Of a stretch of 64,000 bases of DNA, positions 9,213 through 20,636 are shown piece after piece; the stretch's first letter is position 1; every line of letters starts with the position of its first letter. This DNA is from Hyphomicrobiaceae bacterium (GTDB taxonomy: Bacteria; Pseudomonadota; Alphaproteobacteria; Rhizobiales; Hyphomicrobiaceae). Where the stretch lies: positions 186,001-250,000 of the forward strand of contig JAURWC010000081.1 in NCBI GenBank assembly GCA_030655135.1. Reading direction: 5' to 3'. Position numbers and translations under genes: made by a program. The notes beneath the pieces are model-generated. The model was not told the DNA's origin. It did no database searches and was given only the letters and a program-made list of their open reading frames with translations.

Positions 9213-9799
9213 AGAAATCCATTCCACCAAGGGTGTCGTCGCAGCCGATCGACCTTCGGTCGCTCATCGAAAAGCGGGGCCCGGCAGCGGTTGCAGCCTT
9301 TGACACCAAGCTGGCCGTCCTGCAGGCAGCCCGGCTAGTCAGAGAGGCGCGAGCTGCAGCTAAGCTGTCGCAACAGGAACTTGCGCAGCGCGCGGAGACG
9401 ACACAGTCGGCGATCAGTGACATCGAACGTGGCGTCGGGAGCCAGGGACCGACGATAGGTGTGCTTGGCCGTATCCTTCATGCCTGTAACAGCCGGCTGC
9501 AGTTGGAAGCAACGCTTCCCACATCGCACTCGGCCGGGCGGCTCGATGCGGCGTTTCTCGACCTGCGAACAGTCGTTGATGACTACGCGGAGCGAGCGAG
9601 CGCGGGACGGGAGGTTGGCGGAGCCAGGCAGGCGATCCCGATCGAGATGATAGATCTCGTGTTGCCGATCGAAACATTCGCACCTCGCGCCGCTAGGCTT
9701 GTACAGATCGAACAGGTCACTGGCGCCAACTCGGCGGGTTATCGCGTTACCGTCATCGACGAGGATACCGCAACTGACCTTGCGGTGGCCGCCGACTAA
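9209..9799 (+). CDS. XRE-family regulator, probable antitoxin
   Basis: 196 residues beginning MKKSIPPRVSSQPIDL. A helix-turn-helix of the Xre/HigA type spans about 45-100 (LSQQELAQRAETTQSAISDIERG). The C-terminal ~100 residues are unassigned and may bind the partner toxin. The start at 9209 forms an ATGA overlap with the upstream stop, so translation is coupled. Expected role: antitoxin and repressor of its own promoter. Although longer than classical HigA, it keeps the toxin-first gene order typical of higBA. Confidence 0.6.
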   Translation: MKKSIPPRVSSQPIDLRSLIEKRGPAAVAAFDTKLAVLQAARLVREARAAAKLSQQELAQRAETTQSAISDIERGVGSQGPTIGVLGRILHACNSRLQLEATLPTSHSAGRLDAAFLDLRTVVDDYAERASAGREVGGARQAIPIEMIDLVLPIETFAPRAARLVQIEQVTGANSAGYRVTVIDEDTATDLAVAAD

Positions 9800-9836
9800 G
9801 CGTTTTGCTTATGCTAAACACTGCTGTGATTTCTCC

Positions 9837-10232
9837 GTGGCAAACTTCAGCGTATTGTTGACCCGAAATCCGAAGTCGTGTCTGCTCGCGTTTGCGGCAA
9901 TCATATATTTTCTGCCATTTGCGCTTGGGCTTTGGGCGGCCCAATTGATCGCGAATGTCTATGGGCTGATATCGGCCTTCCTTCTGGCTATCCCGTTTTT
10001 CTTCAACGACTGGATCAAGAAGAGCAGGCAACAGGCGACGACCGCAGAAGTTCGAGGCAGCGGCGAAATTCTCAGAGCGGGGCAACTGAAAAGACTGGAC
10101 CGATTGGCCACCAGTTGGACGCCCGCCCACTTGCGTATGATGCAGTTCGGCCTGACGTTTCTCGCAGTTTCCTACCTGCTGGTGATCACCACCATGATCG
10201 CCGCGGCATGTACTGCGCCTGCTGCGCCCTGA
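9837..10232 (+). CDS. Small integral membrane protein of unknown function
   Basis: About 131 residues if it starts at GTG 9837. Two hydrophobic segments follow closely (FAAIIYFLPFALGLWAAQLI and YGLISAFLLAIPFFF), then a charged stretch (KKSRQQATT) and a third helix near the C-terminus (FGLTFLAVSYLLVITTMIAA). The start is uncertain because no ATG or strong ribosome site is present. It lies 37 bases after the antitoxin gene and may belong to its transcript. No family is recognised. It ends four bases before the convergent glmM. Confidence 0.45.
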   Translation: MANFSVLLTRNPKSCLLAFAAIIYFLPFALGLWAAQLIANVYGLISAFLLAIPFFFNDWIKKSRQQATTAEVRGSGEILRAGQLKRLDRLATSWTPAHLRMMQFGLTFLAVSYLLVITTMIAAACTAPAAP

Positions 10233-10236
10233 ACGC

Positions 10237-11592
<1,356 letters not shown>

Positions 11593-11910
11593 AGTTGCCC
11601 CTCGTCTGGACTAGCGCACAAATGGACTGGCGCACCGGGCGATGGCCCGGCGCGCAGTGTGCTGCAATTTCAATGCCGGAATCGGCCGCGCCTGTCACGG
11701 CCTAAGCGATGTATAAGCATACGTTTACCACAATGTTTGCTAACGAAGTGCTCGGGATCCTAATATCTTAGCTGTGATTAAAGTCTTCGTTCAGCCTGCT
11801 GCAACACTAACTTAAGCTGAACGCTCGCACGGACGTCCAACACGCCAGAGAAGCGTGTGGATATTGCAAGCGCCGCCTCTGCGGGGGATGCGGCGATGAG
11901 GAGGACGGGA
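11593..11910. promoter_or_regulatory. Divergent promoter region, glmM and the ParA-like gene
   Basis: 318 bases without a gene and clearly more AT-rich around 11700-11825. A dyad GTTCAGC (11789-11795) / GCTGAAC (11816-11822) flanks a 20-base centre and may bind a regulator of either gene. GAGGAGG at about 11898 is the ribosome site of the ParA-like gene. Confidence 0.5.
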
Positions 11911-12780
11911 ATGGCTTACTTCTTGGCGGTCGCCAACCGGAAGGGGGGCGTCGGCAAGTCGACGATCACTGTCATGCTGGCGCACGCGCTTTCAATCTGG
12001 GGCGGCAAGCGCGTGTTGATCATCGACCTCGACTCGCAGTGCAACGCCTCCATGATCATGCTCGGAGGCGAAGGCTGGGTTGCGGCCCGCTCGGCGCGGC
12101 GCACGATCGCGGACTATTTCTCCGACGCCTTCTCCAATCGCGTGTCTCGCCCCGGCGCCTATGTGCTGGATCGCGTCGGCGATGTGGTCGACGGCGCCGG
12201 GCGCCAGCCGCCGCTTTCCATTCTGCCCGGCTCGTTGCTGCTGGACGATGTGCAGGGCGAACTGTTCCTGCTGCAGGCAGATCATCGCGCGGCTTCGGAC
12301 ATTTCCGTTGGCCTGCGCGAACGGCTAATTGAAACGCTGCGCCGGTTTGAGCACGAGTACGATGTCATCATTCTCGACTGCGCGCCGGGCTTGTCGTTCG
12401 CAGCGCTGGCGGGCTTGAAGATGGCCGATAAGGTCGTGGTGCCCTTTCGCGCCGATTATGTCTCGCTGCTGGCCGTCGACCGCGTCGCACTGATGATCGA
12501 GGAGCGGCGCGATCTGGACGATCTGGCGGACGTACCGCTGTCGCGCCGGCGCTATGCGTGCCTGGCCAATTTCGTGCGCGACAACGGGCGGGAGCGGCTT
12601 CTGATCGAGGAGATCGGCCTTGCTCATCCTGTCTTCGCCACCGAGTTGCCACAGCGAGACGGCATTGCTAACTCCTTTGATTGGTTGGCACAAAGCACGT
12701 CGATGGAAGAAAAGTACGGCAACGCGATCAGCGATGTGCGGAGCCTTTACAACGAGATCATACCTTTGATGAGACGTTAA
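11911..12780 (+). CDS. ParA/MinD-superfamily ATPase
   Basis: 289 residues beginning MAYFLAVANRKGGVGKST, with the deviant Walker A KGGVGKST including the signature lysine. Walker A' is IDLDSQCNAS and Walker B is VIILDCAPG. The rest follows the ParA fold (VVVPFRADYVSLLAVDR). Such ATPases position plasmids, chromosomes or protein cargo on the nucleoid. There is no parB or parS here and the gene is not in the usual gid-parAB context, so it is an orphan ParA. ATG 11911 is chosen for its GAGGAGG site; earlier in-frame ATGs lie at 11857 and 11896. A small gene follows after 14 bases. Confidence 0.85.
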   Translation: MAYFLAVANRKGGVGKSTITVMLAHALSIWGGKRVLIIDLDSQCNASMIMLGGEGWVAARSARRTIADYFSDAFSNRVSRPGAYVLDRVGDVVDGAGRQPPLSILPGSLLLDDVQGELFLLQADHRAASDISVGLRERLIETLRRFEHEYDVIILDCAPGLSFAALAGLKMADKVVVPFRADYVSLLAVDRVALMIEERRDLDDLADVPLSRRRYACLANFVRDNGRERLLIEEIGLAHPVFATELPQRDGIANSFDWLAQSTSMEEKYGNAISDVRSLYNEIIPLMRR

Positions 12781-12794
12781 GGACTGCATTCGAT

Positions 12795-13274
12795 ATGGGA
12801 AAACTCAGCCACGCGTCTTCACAAGACAAACTTCGCGCGTTCTTTCGTGAGATCGTGATGGGGGAGCCTGGCGTTGACCGGGCGCTGGCAGAGCGTGTTG
12901 CCGAACGTTGCGTGAAGCATATCGATCTGCTGCTGGAATGGGACCGGGGCCGGTCCGAAAAGAAACCGCAACCCGCGCCGGAGCCAGAGCGACCGCTTGT
13001 TCCGCCGCTGCGGGCAGCACCACCGGTAAAACCTGCTGCCATGCGCCCGTTCGATCCATACGCGTTCAGCGTCGTCGTGACCCTCGTCAAGAAGGGGCGC
13101 GAAGCCTTGGTCGCGCGGCTGTCGGAGATCGACAGCATCGAGGATCTGCGTCAGCTGGCCAACGCGCAGCATCTGGGCGTCGATCCGCATCTGGCGCGCG
13201 CGGAAGAAGTGCGGCAGGCGATCGTCAACGGCGCCGAGAAGCGCATCGCCAGCCGCCGCGCTGCCGCAAGTTGA
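12795..13274 (+). CDS. Unknown protein paired with the ParA-like ATPase
   Basis: 159 residues. Residues 1-55 are helical and charged, 57-83 form a Pro/Ala/Glu-rich linker and 85-159 a second helical domain rich in Arg and Glu (FSVVVTLVKKGREALVARL). The start at 12795 has AAGGA at the end of the parA-like gene, so the two are one operon. The layout (two helical parts joined by a flexible linker, beside an orphan ParA) fits a cargo adaptor or ATPase activator such as McdB-like proteins. That comparison rests on context and layout only; no sequence similarity was established. Confidence 0.65.
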   Translation: MGKLSHASSQDKLRAFFREIVMGEPGVDRALAERVAERCVKHIDLLLEWDRGRSEKKPQPAPEPERPLVPPLRAAPPVKPAAMRPFDPYAFSVVVTLVKKGREALVARLSEIDSIEDLRQLANAQHLGVDPHLARAEEVRQAIVNGAEKRIASRRAAAS

Positions 13275-13304
13275 CCTCGCCGCCGGCAGCGCCGCGATTA
13301 TTGC

Positions 13305-14414
13305 CTAGGATTTCGCAACCACGGCTTCAGATCCCGCATCGGCAGCCTGCCAGATGGAAATGGCCTGGCGCGTGGCCGCCACGTCGTGAACGCGCACGAT
13401 CTGCACGCCTTGCGAAATGGAATGCAGGGCGGCGGCAATCGAGCCTGGCACGCGGTCGGCTGCATTCTCGACGTTGCATAGCTGGCCGATGAGCTTCTTG
13501 CGCGAGGCGCCGAGCAGAACGGAAACGCCGAGCCCGTGGTAGAGGCTCATGGCCGACAGCACGGCGACGTTGTGGTGCAGGTGCTTGCCGAAGCCGATGC
13601 CCGGATCGGCGACCAGCTTGGCCTTGGGGATGCCGGCCTGCTCGCAAGCGTGGATGCGCTGTTCGAGGAAATCGAACACGTCGAGCGCGACATCGGAATA
13701 TTGCGGGTTGTCGTTCATCGTCTTGGGGTCGCCCTGGGCATGCATCAGCATGACCGGCAAGCCCGTGGCGGCGGCCGCCTCCAGGGCGGCGGGGTCGTGC
13801 GTCAGGGCTGAGACATCGTTGAGGATGTCGGCGCCGGCTTGCGCCGCGTGGCGCATCACTTCAGCCTTGCGGGTATCGACGGAGATGCGCACCTCGGTCT
13901 TGGCGCGCAGGCCTTCGATCACGGGAATGACGCGGCGCAGTTCTTCGTCGACGGGGACAGGATCCGAGCCGGGGCGCGTCGACTCGCCGCCAATGTCGAG
14001 GATGTCGGCCCCCTCCTCTACCAGCTTGAGGCCGTGATCGATGGCGGCCTTGGCGGCGAGGAAGTTGCCGCCGTCGGAAAAGCTGTCGGGCGTGACGTTG
14101 ACGATGCCCATAATGCGGGGCTTGTCGAGCGACAGGCCGGCGAGACGCGCACGCGGGGCGCGGATGTTCTCCAACAGGTCTGAGGCGGCCAGTGTGTGCC
14201 GGCCCCAGTCACGCTCGAACAGGTCGCCCAGGCCGATGACGCGACGACTGACGCCCTTGGCACCGCGTTCGATGACCTCCAATGCCGCGAAGCTCGATGG
14301 CCCACCGGTCAGCGGCAAACCGCCCCAGACCTCGCCGGTGAACGCCTCATGCGGCGCGGGCGATGCCGGCGGGCGAAAGACGCCCACGGGGCGAATGTAG
14401 ATGGAGCGCTGCAT
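13305..14414 (-). CDS. folP: Dihydropteroate synthase
   Basis: Condenses p-aminobenzoate with 6-hydroxymethyl-7,8-dihydropterin diphosphate in folate synthesis. 369 residues. The catalytic barrel begins near residue 100 with NVTPDSFSDGG (106-116) and DIGGESTRPG (140-149), followed by SVDTRK, LNDVSA and the C-terminal GASRK. The ~95-residue N-terminal extension (FRPPASPAPHEAFTGEVWGG and onward) is longer than in E. coli FolP but has no extra recognisable domain. ATG 14414 with GAGG upstream is preferred to the longer frame reaching 14462. Downstream of ftsH on the same strand. Confidence 0.95.
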   Translation of the reverse strand: MQRSIYIRPVGVFRPPASPAPHEAFTGEVWGGLPLTGGPSSFAALEVIERGAKGVSRRVIGLGDLFERDWGRHTLAASDLLENIRAPRARLAGLSLDKPRIMGIVNVTPDSFSDGGNFLAAKAAIDHGLKLVEEGADILDIGGESTRPGSDPVPVDEELRRVIPVIEGLRAKTEVRISVDTRKAEVMRHAAQAGADILNDVSALTHDPAALEAAAATGLPVMLMHAQGDPKTMNDNPQYSDVALDVFDFLEQRIHACEQAGIPKAKLVADPGIGFGKHLHHNVAVLSAMSLYHGLGVSVLLGASRKKLIGQLCNVENAADRVPGSIAAALHSISQGVQIVRVHDVAATRQAISIWQAADAGSEAVVAKS

Positions 14415-14487
14415 GGGAAACGAACCTCGACTTAGACGGAGCAGCCTCACGATGAGCATCATCCGCGAAGGAATTCAAACGCTAAAG

Positions 14488-14523
14488 AGCAAAAGAAAAC
14501 GCCGGCCTTTGGGGCCGGCGTTT
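14488..14523 (-). terminator. Rho-independent terminator after ftsH
   Basis: An 11-bp stem (AAACGCCGGCC at 14497-14507 with GGCCGGCGTTT at 14513-14523), loop TTTGG, followed on the minus strand by TTTTCTTTTGC. It separates ftsH from folP, so folP probably has its own promoter between 14415 and 14490. Confidence 0.85.
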
Positions 14524-14544
14524 CAACCGTGGATCAGCGATGGC

Positions 14545-16467
<1,923 letters not shown>

Positions 16468-16640
16468 CCTACCATCCTGCTGCGGCAGCCAAATTCGCCA
16501 CCGTGGGTCGTCACACAGTGTGCCGCCCGATCCTTAACGTGCGGGAAAGATAGTGGCGGGACGGGGGTTTGCCAAGCTGGACCCGCGTAAACGAGCCTAA
16601 CGCGACCCCGCCGCATGCCACGATCCGAATGCATTGAGTG

Positions 16641-17972
16641 TTAATCGCAATTGCGGGCATCGTCGGGCAAACCTAGGAATTCTGTGCGGAACGTAAATTC
16701 GGGTCGTTCCAAGCCGACCTGGCGGCCCGGGGCCAGGACAGGGACGGCCAGGAGGGTGTCTCCGCTCCAAAACGACGGCAGCGTCGCGGCGGCCTTCTGT
16801 GGCAGGCGGACGGGAGTCGACTGGCGCAGAGTTGCATAGCCGGGCGTGCCCAGCGCTTTGACGGTGACGGCCCCGTGTTCCGGCGGCAGACCGCCCACAG
16901 AAACCGCAAATCGCGCGTCCCACAGGACGGGACTGGCGTCGCGCAAGAGGCACTCGGGCAGCGGGTTGCGTCCAGGTTCGCGGAAGATGCGCAGGCTGGC
17001 GGCGTTTGCCGTCACGACGCAGCCGCCCAGGGTGGCCGTGAAGCCGGCGTCGTGCCCCAGCCGGTCCAGCAGCGCCTCGACCTTGGAAAGGCGGGCTGGC
17101 GGCGATGTACCGCCGAAGCGAGCCAGAACGCGCAGCAGCAGCCGTAAGCGCAGCTCGGCCGGTGCGCCGGCAAACTCGCTCCGGCGAACAGCGGCGAAGG
17201 CGCCGCCGTTCAGATCCAGAACGCGCGTTTCAAATTCGGCCGCCGTGATCGCGACGGCGCTGCGGGCGCGGCGCAGGCGGTGGGCGGACAACGCAAGCTT
17301 GTCTGGCGTCAGACCAAGTGCAGCAAGGGTTTCGGCGGCGGCGCGGATGCGAACGCGCTCGAAATCGGTGCGGGCGTTGCTCGGGTCTTCGCTCCAGGTG
17401 ATGCCATCTGAGCGGAGCGTGGCGACTAGACGCGACTTCGGCACATCCAGCAGCGGGCGGACGAGGTCGTAGGGCTCACCTGCCGACAGCCGGCGGCACG
17501 GAGACATGGCCGACAAGCCGTCGAGACCGCTGCCGCGCGCCAGCCGCATCAGCAGCGTTTCGGCCTGGTCGTCTGCGGTGTGGGCGGAGACGACGGCGGC
17601 GTTTGTTTCGCCGAGGTCGCGCAGCAACTGCGCCAACAGCGCGTAGCGCGCAGAGCGGGCGGCATCCTGCAGGCCAGCGGCCGGCTTGGGTGCGGTCCAT
17701 GTCAGGACATGGTGTGGCAGGCCCAGGTCCTGCGCTGCGGCGGCCACCGCGCCGGCTTCGGCCCGCGACTCAGGGCGCAGCGCATGGTCGACGGTGGCGA
17801 CGTGCAGCTGTTGCGATGTGCTGCCCCGGCGGCGATGCCAGCGCGCAAGGAGGTGCATCAACGCGGTGCTGTCGGCGCCGCCCGACACTGCGACCAGCAG
17901 CAGCCGGTAGTGACCGAGCCCGGTGAAGAGCTGATCGCACTCGAGGTCCAGCAAAGGTTGATCGCGTGACAT
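16641..17972 (-). CDS. tilS: tRNA(Ile)-lysidine synthase
   Basis: Converts the wobble cytidine of tRNA-Ile(CAU) to lysidine, switching its decoding from AUG to AUA; essential in nearly all bacteria. 443 residues with the N-type ATP pyrophosphatase PP-loop SGGADS (30-35), the HTADDQAETLLMRLARGSG motif and ITWSEDPSN(A)RTDFER downstream. The C-terminal half is the weakly conserved tRNA-binding region. It lies between cpoB and ftsH on the same strand. Confidence 0.93.
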   Translation of the reverse strand: MSRDQPLLDLECDQLFTGLGHYRLLLVAVSGGADSTALMHLLARWHRRRGSTSQQLHVATVDHALRPESRAEAGAVAAAAQDLGLPHHVLTWTAPKPAAGLQDAARSARYALLAQLLRDLGETNAAVVSAHTADDQAETLLMRLARGSGLDGLSAMSPCRRLSAGEPYDLVRPLLDVPKSRLVATLRSDGITWSEDPSNARTDFERVRIRAAAETLAALGLTPDKLALSAHRLRRARSAVAITAAEFETRVLDLNGGAFAAVRRSEFAGAPAELRLRLLLRVLARFGGTSPPARLSKVEALLDRLGHDAGFTATLGGCVVTANAASLRIFREPGRNPLPECLLRDASPVLWDARFAVSVGGLPPEHGAVTVKALGTPGYATLRQSTPVRLPQKAAATLPSFWSGDTLLAVPVLAPGRQVGLERPEFTFRTEFLGLPDDARNCD

Positions 17973-18052
17973 GCTGGTGTTTTAGCACAGCGTCGTTGGC
18001 GTGTGGCGGCCAGGTTGCAGCCAGCGTCAACGCCCGTGCGCGAGGGCGAAGA

Positions 18053-19159
18053 TCAGCCTGTGCAGCCGAGCCGGTGGCGTTCGCTGCCCGCGCGCGTCTT
18101 CACGTAGGTGGGCGCGTTCTGGAACTTTTTGTCGAGGTCCGACAGCGCGGCGCAGGCCTCGTTGTTCTTGCCCAGCGCGCTGAACGACAGCGCCCGCTTC
18201 AGCTGGCTGTCGGCCGCCTTGGGACTTGAAGAGTAGAGCCGCGTGACCAGGTCGAAAGCTTCGGCCGCGTCGGCAAAATTGCGCTGCTGGTAGTGGGTCT
18301 CGCCCAGCCAATAGAGCGCGTTAGGAACGAGCGCGTCCTTCGGGTAGCGCTTCATGAAATCGGTGAAACCGGCTTGGGCGGCGCCGTAGTCGCGCTGGAT
18401 GATGTAGCTGTAGGCGACTTCATAATCGTGTTTCGAATCGCCTGGATCACCGGAGGGCGGCAGGGCCGCTGTTTCATCGCCGGGTGCTGTTGACGGCGCG
18501 GCTGCATTCGCTGCGGGCGGCGGGCCCGCGTCGTTGGCTCCGATGGGCGGCAGGGCGGCGTCGTTGGCTCCGATGGGCGGCAGGGCGGCGCCTGGGGCTG
18601 GCTCGTCAGGACGCGACGACGTGACGGTGGCGGAGCCGAAGCTTGCGGTGCTGGGCTGGTCCGTCCCTTTAGGAGCGGGAGCCGCGGCGGTGGCCTGCGG
18701 CCGTTGCGGCGGTGGAGCAGATTCGCTGCGCTTTGTGGGTTCGCCAGCGCCGCGCACCTTTTCGCCCAGCTGCTCGATCTGCGCGCTCAGCGATTTTAGC
18801 TGGGCTTCGAGGGCCTGGATGCGTTGCGCGTCGGCTGCGGCAGGCGTTGCCTGACCGGCCGGCGCCTTGGCGAGGGATTCGAGGGTGCCGATGACCACCT
18901 GCAGATCGATCAACTGCTCTTCCAACTGGTCAACGCGCTGCTGAAGGGCGGCCTCGCTGCCGGGCTTGGCGGCGGCAGGCGTGCCCGCCTTCTGGCCGGC
19001 TGCTGCGGCAGGCTGTTTGGCGGCGGGCGGCGTGGCGACGGGCGGCAGCTGCTGGCTACGCTGTTCCGTCTGCGCGATTGCGGGCGTAAACGCGAAAACG
19101 AACGCCATGGCGGTGGCGGTGAGGACTGGCGTGAAATGGGACAACATGTTGCTAGGCAT
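18053..19159 (-). CDS. cpoB: Cell division coordinator CpoB (YbgF)
   Basis: A periplasmic protein that couples Tol-Pal to peptidoglycan synthesis during constriction. About 368 residues from ATG 19159 (MPSNMLSHF). A signal peptide ends near AIAQ. A predicted coiled coil (EAALQQRVDQLEEQLIDLQ, later QRIQALEAQLKSLSAQIEQL) follows, then a Pro/Ala-rich linker containing two direct copies of PPIGANDAALPPIGANDA. A C-terminal TPR domain starts at HDYEVAYSYIIQRDYGAAQ. AGAAGA upstream of 19159 supports that start; a longer frame reaches 19189. Confidence 0.9.
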   Translation of the reverse strand: MPSNMLSHFTPVLTATAMAFVFAFTPAIAQTEQRSQQLPPVATPPAAKQPAAAAGQKAGTPAAAKPGSEAALQQRVDQLEEQLIDLQVVIGTLESLAKAPAGQATPAAADAQRIQALEAQLKSLSAQIEQLGEKVRGAGEPTKRSESAPPPQRPQATAAAPAPKGTDQPSTASFGSATVTSSRPDEPAPGAALPPIGANDAALPPIGANDAGPPPAANAAAPSTAPGDETAALPPSGDPGDSKHDYEVAYSYIIQRDYGAAQAGFTDFMKRYPKDALVPNALYWLGETHYQQRNFADAAEAFDLVTRLYSSSPKAADSQLKRALSFSALGKNNEACAALSDLDKKFQNAPTYVKTRAGSERHRLGCTG

Positions 19160-19226
19160 CAGTTCTTCTGGCCGTGTTGTCAATCGCAAGGAAGCGTGAC
19201 CGACAAACGGTCACACGCTATATTTT

Positions 19227-19496
19227 GTCGTGCTTCTCATCGGAAAACCGCTGCACACTTTTCCGGAAGCACTCTCCTGTTGTCGTGCTTCTCATCGGAA
19301 AACCGCTGCACACTTTTCCGGAAGCACTCTCCTGTCGTCGTGCTTCTTATCGGAAAACCGCTGCACACTTTTCCGGAAGCACTCTCCTGTTGTCGTGCTT
19401 CTCATCGGAAAACCGCTGCACACTTTTCCGTAAGCACTCTTCTGTTGTCGTGCTTCTCATCGGAAAACCGCTGCACACTTTTCCGGAAGCACTCTA
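19227..19496. repeat. Tandem array of five 55-bp hairpin units
   Basis: Unit starts are 19227, 19282, 19337, 19392 and 19447, an exact 55-base period with only scattered substitutions. Each unit folds as a two-step hairpin: outer arms GTGCTTC/GAAGCAC, inner arms CGGAAAA/TTTTCCG, loop CCGCTGCACAC. The last unit ends in CTCTA, whose complement gives the TAG stop of the OmpA-like gene. Single copies of the same element occur at 34892-34936, 39936-39984 and 59196-59244. Confidence 0.95.
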
Positions 19497-20468
19497 TTGC
19501 GTTGGCAAGCGCGTGCCATCCGACGCCAGGGACTGACCGCGGCCGCGCAGGCCGAAATCACGTCCCTGCCCTTTCAATACTGTGACAACGCGGCGATTCT
19601 GCGCCGCGCAGTCGGATCCCGGGCAATTCGCGACGGGTGCCTTCCTGCCTTGCGCCAGCAGTGACAGACGCGCTGATGGGATGCCTTCTTCGACCAGGCG
19701 ATCGCGGACGGCGGCGGCGCGTGCTTCCGAAAGTTGCGCGTTCTGGTCGTCAGGCAGCGCGCCATCATCCGCGTGGCCCTCGATGACGGCCACGTATTCG
19801 GGGTGATTGGCCATCCAGCGGGCCTGCGCGGACAATACGATGCGGGCGCGTTGCCCGAGCTCGGCGCTGCCAGCGGCAAAGAACACGCGATCGCCTGCGG
19901 AGACGATAAAATCTTCCTCCACATTGGCTGCGACCGCGACGCCGGATTTGGCGGCGGGTGGCGGAGCTTGGCGGGCTATGTCGCCAGCGCCCAAGGCCGA
20001 CGGAGCCGTGGCAAACTTTGGCGGGGCCGGTTTTGCAGGCGCCGTTGCTGCGGCGGGAGCGCGACGCGCATCGCGGTAAAGGTCTGCCAGGTAGTTGCGG
20101 GCGCTTTTGGCCAGGTGGCCGTCAGGATCGCGAGCCACGACCAGCTCAAGCTTGCGCTGCGCCAGCGCGGTCTTGCCGTTTTCGAGGGCGTCCATCCCGT
20201 CGGCGAAAGCGCGCGAGATGTCGTCATCGGCGGTTTGTTCGGCGGCTTCGGGCTGGAAATCGAATGTTGCCGGCTTGCCAGCGGCAGCACGGGCGTCACG
20301 CGTCGTTTCGAAAGTACCGATAACGGCTTCAGGCGGTTCAGAAACGCCGCTGCGGCCTTCGTCTCCGGCACGCACGGCACCTGAGCCGGATAAGAAACAC
20401 AAAGTGGCTGTTGCCACAGTCAGCGCGAAACCTGTACGCCGCCGAGGCCCTAAGGAAGGGCCGTACAT
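19494..20468 (-). CDS. Secreted OmpA-domain protein, Pal paralogue
   Basis: 324 residues with a Sec signal peptide (FALTVATATLCFLSGSGAVRA) and no lipobox cysteine. A short helical, TPR-like part (about 80-130, ALENGKTALAQRKLELVV) and a Pro/Ala linker follow. The C-terminal OmpA-like peptidoglycan-binding domain has FFAAGSAELGQRARIVLSAQARW, VIEGHADD and NRRVVTVL, matching Pal block by block. It probably binds peptidoglycan in the periplasm. It lies between pal and cpoB on the same strand, where no such gene is normal, and looks like a pal duplication that lost its lipid anchor. The stop codon is formed by the repeat array. Confidence 0.8.
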   Translation of the reverse strand: MYGPSLGPRRRTGFALTVATATLCFLSGSGAVRAGDEGRSGVSEPPEAVIGTFETTRDARAAAGKPATFDFQPEAAEQTADDDISRAFADGMDALENGKTALAQRKLELVVARDPDGHLAKSARNYLADLYRDARRAPAAATAPAKPAPPKFATAPSALGAGDIARQAPPPAAKSGVAVAANVEEDFIVSAGDRVFFAAGSAELGQRARIVLSAQARWMANHPEYVAVIEGHADDGALPDDQNAQLSEARAAAVRDRLVEEGIPSARLSLLAQGRKAPVANCPGSDCAAQNRRVVTVLKGQGRDFGLRGRGQSLASDGTRLPTQ

Positions 20469-20636
20469 ACGCTTACCCCAATTGAGACCTGCTCATATCT
20501 GAACAGAATGCTCGCTCATTGAGGCTAAACTTTGCTGAACTTGCGGGAAGCTAGGCGCGCTTATGCAGAGGCCAAGTCCAAATTGGCTGTTAACCTTTTC
20601 AAACTTGGCCTGGCTACGTGGCGATGGTTCAAGACA

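Noticed and set aside
19227-19496. CRISPR array
   Set aside because: The 55-base units are contiguous and nearly identical throughout; there are no unique spacers and no cas genes.
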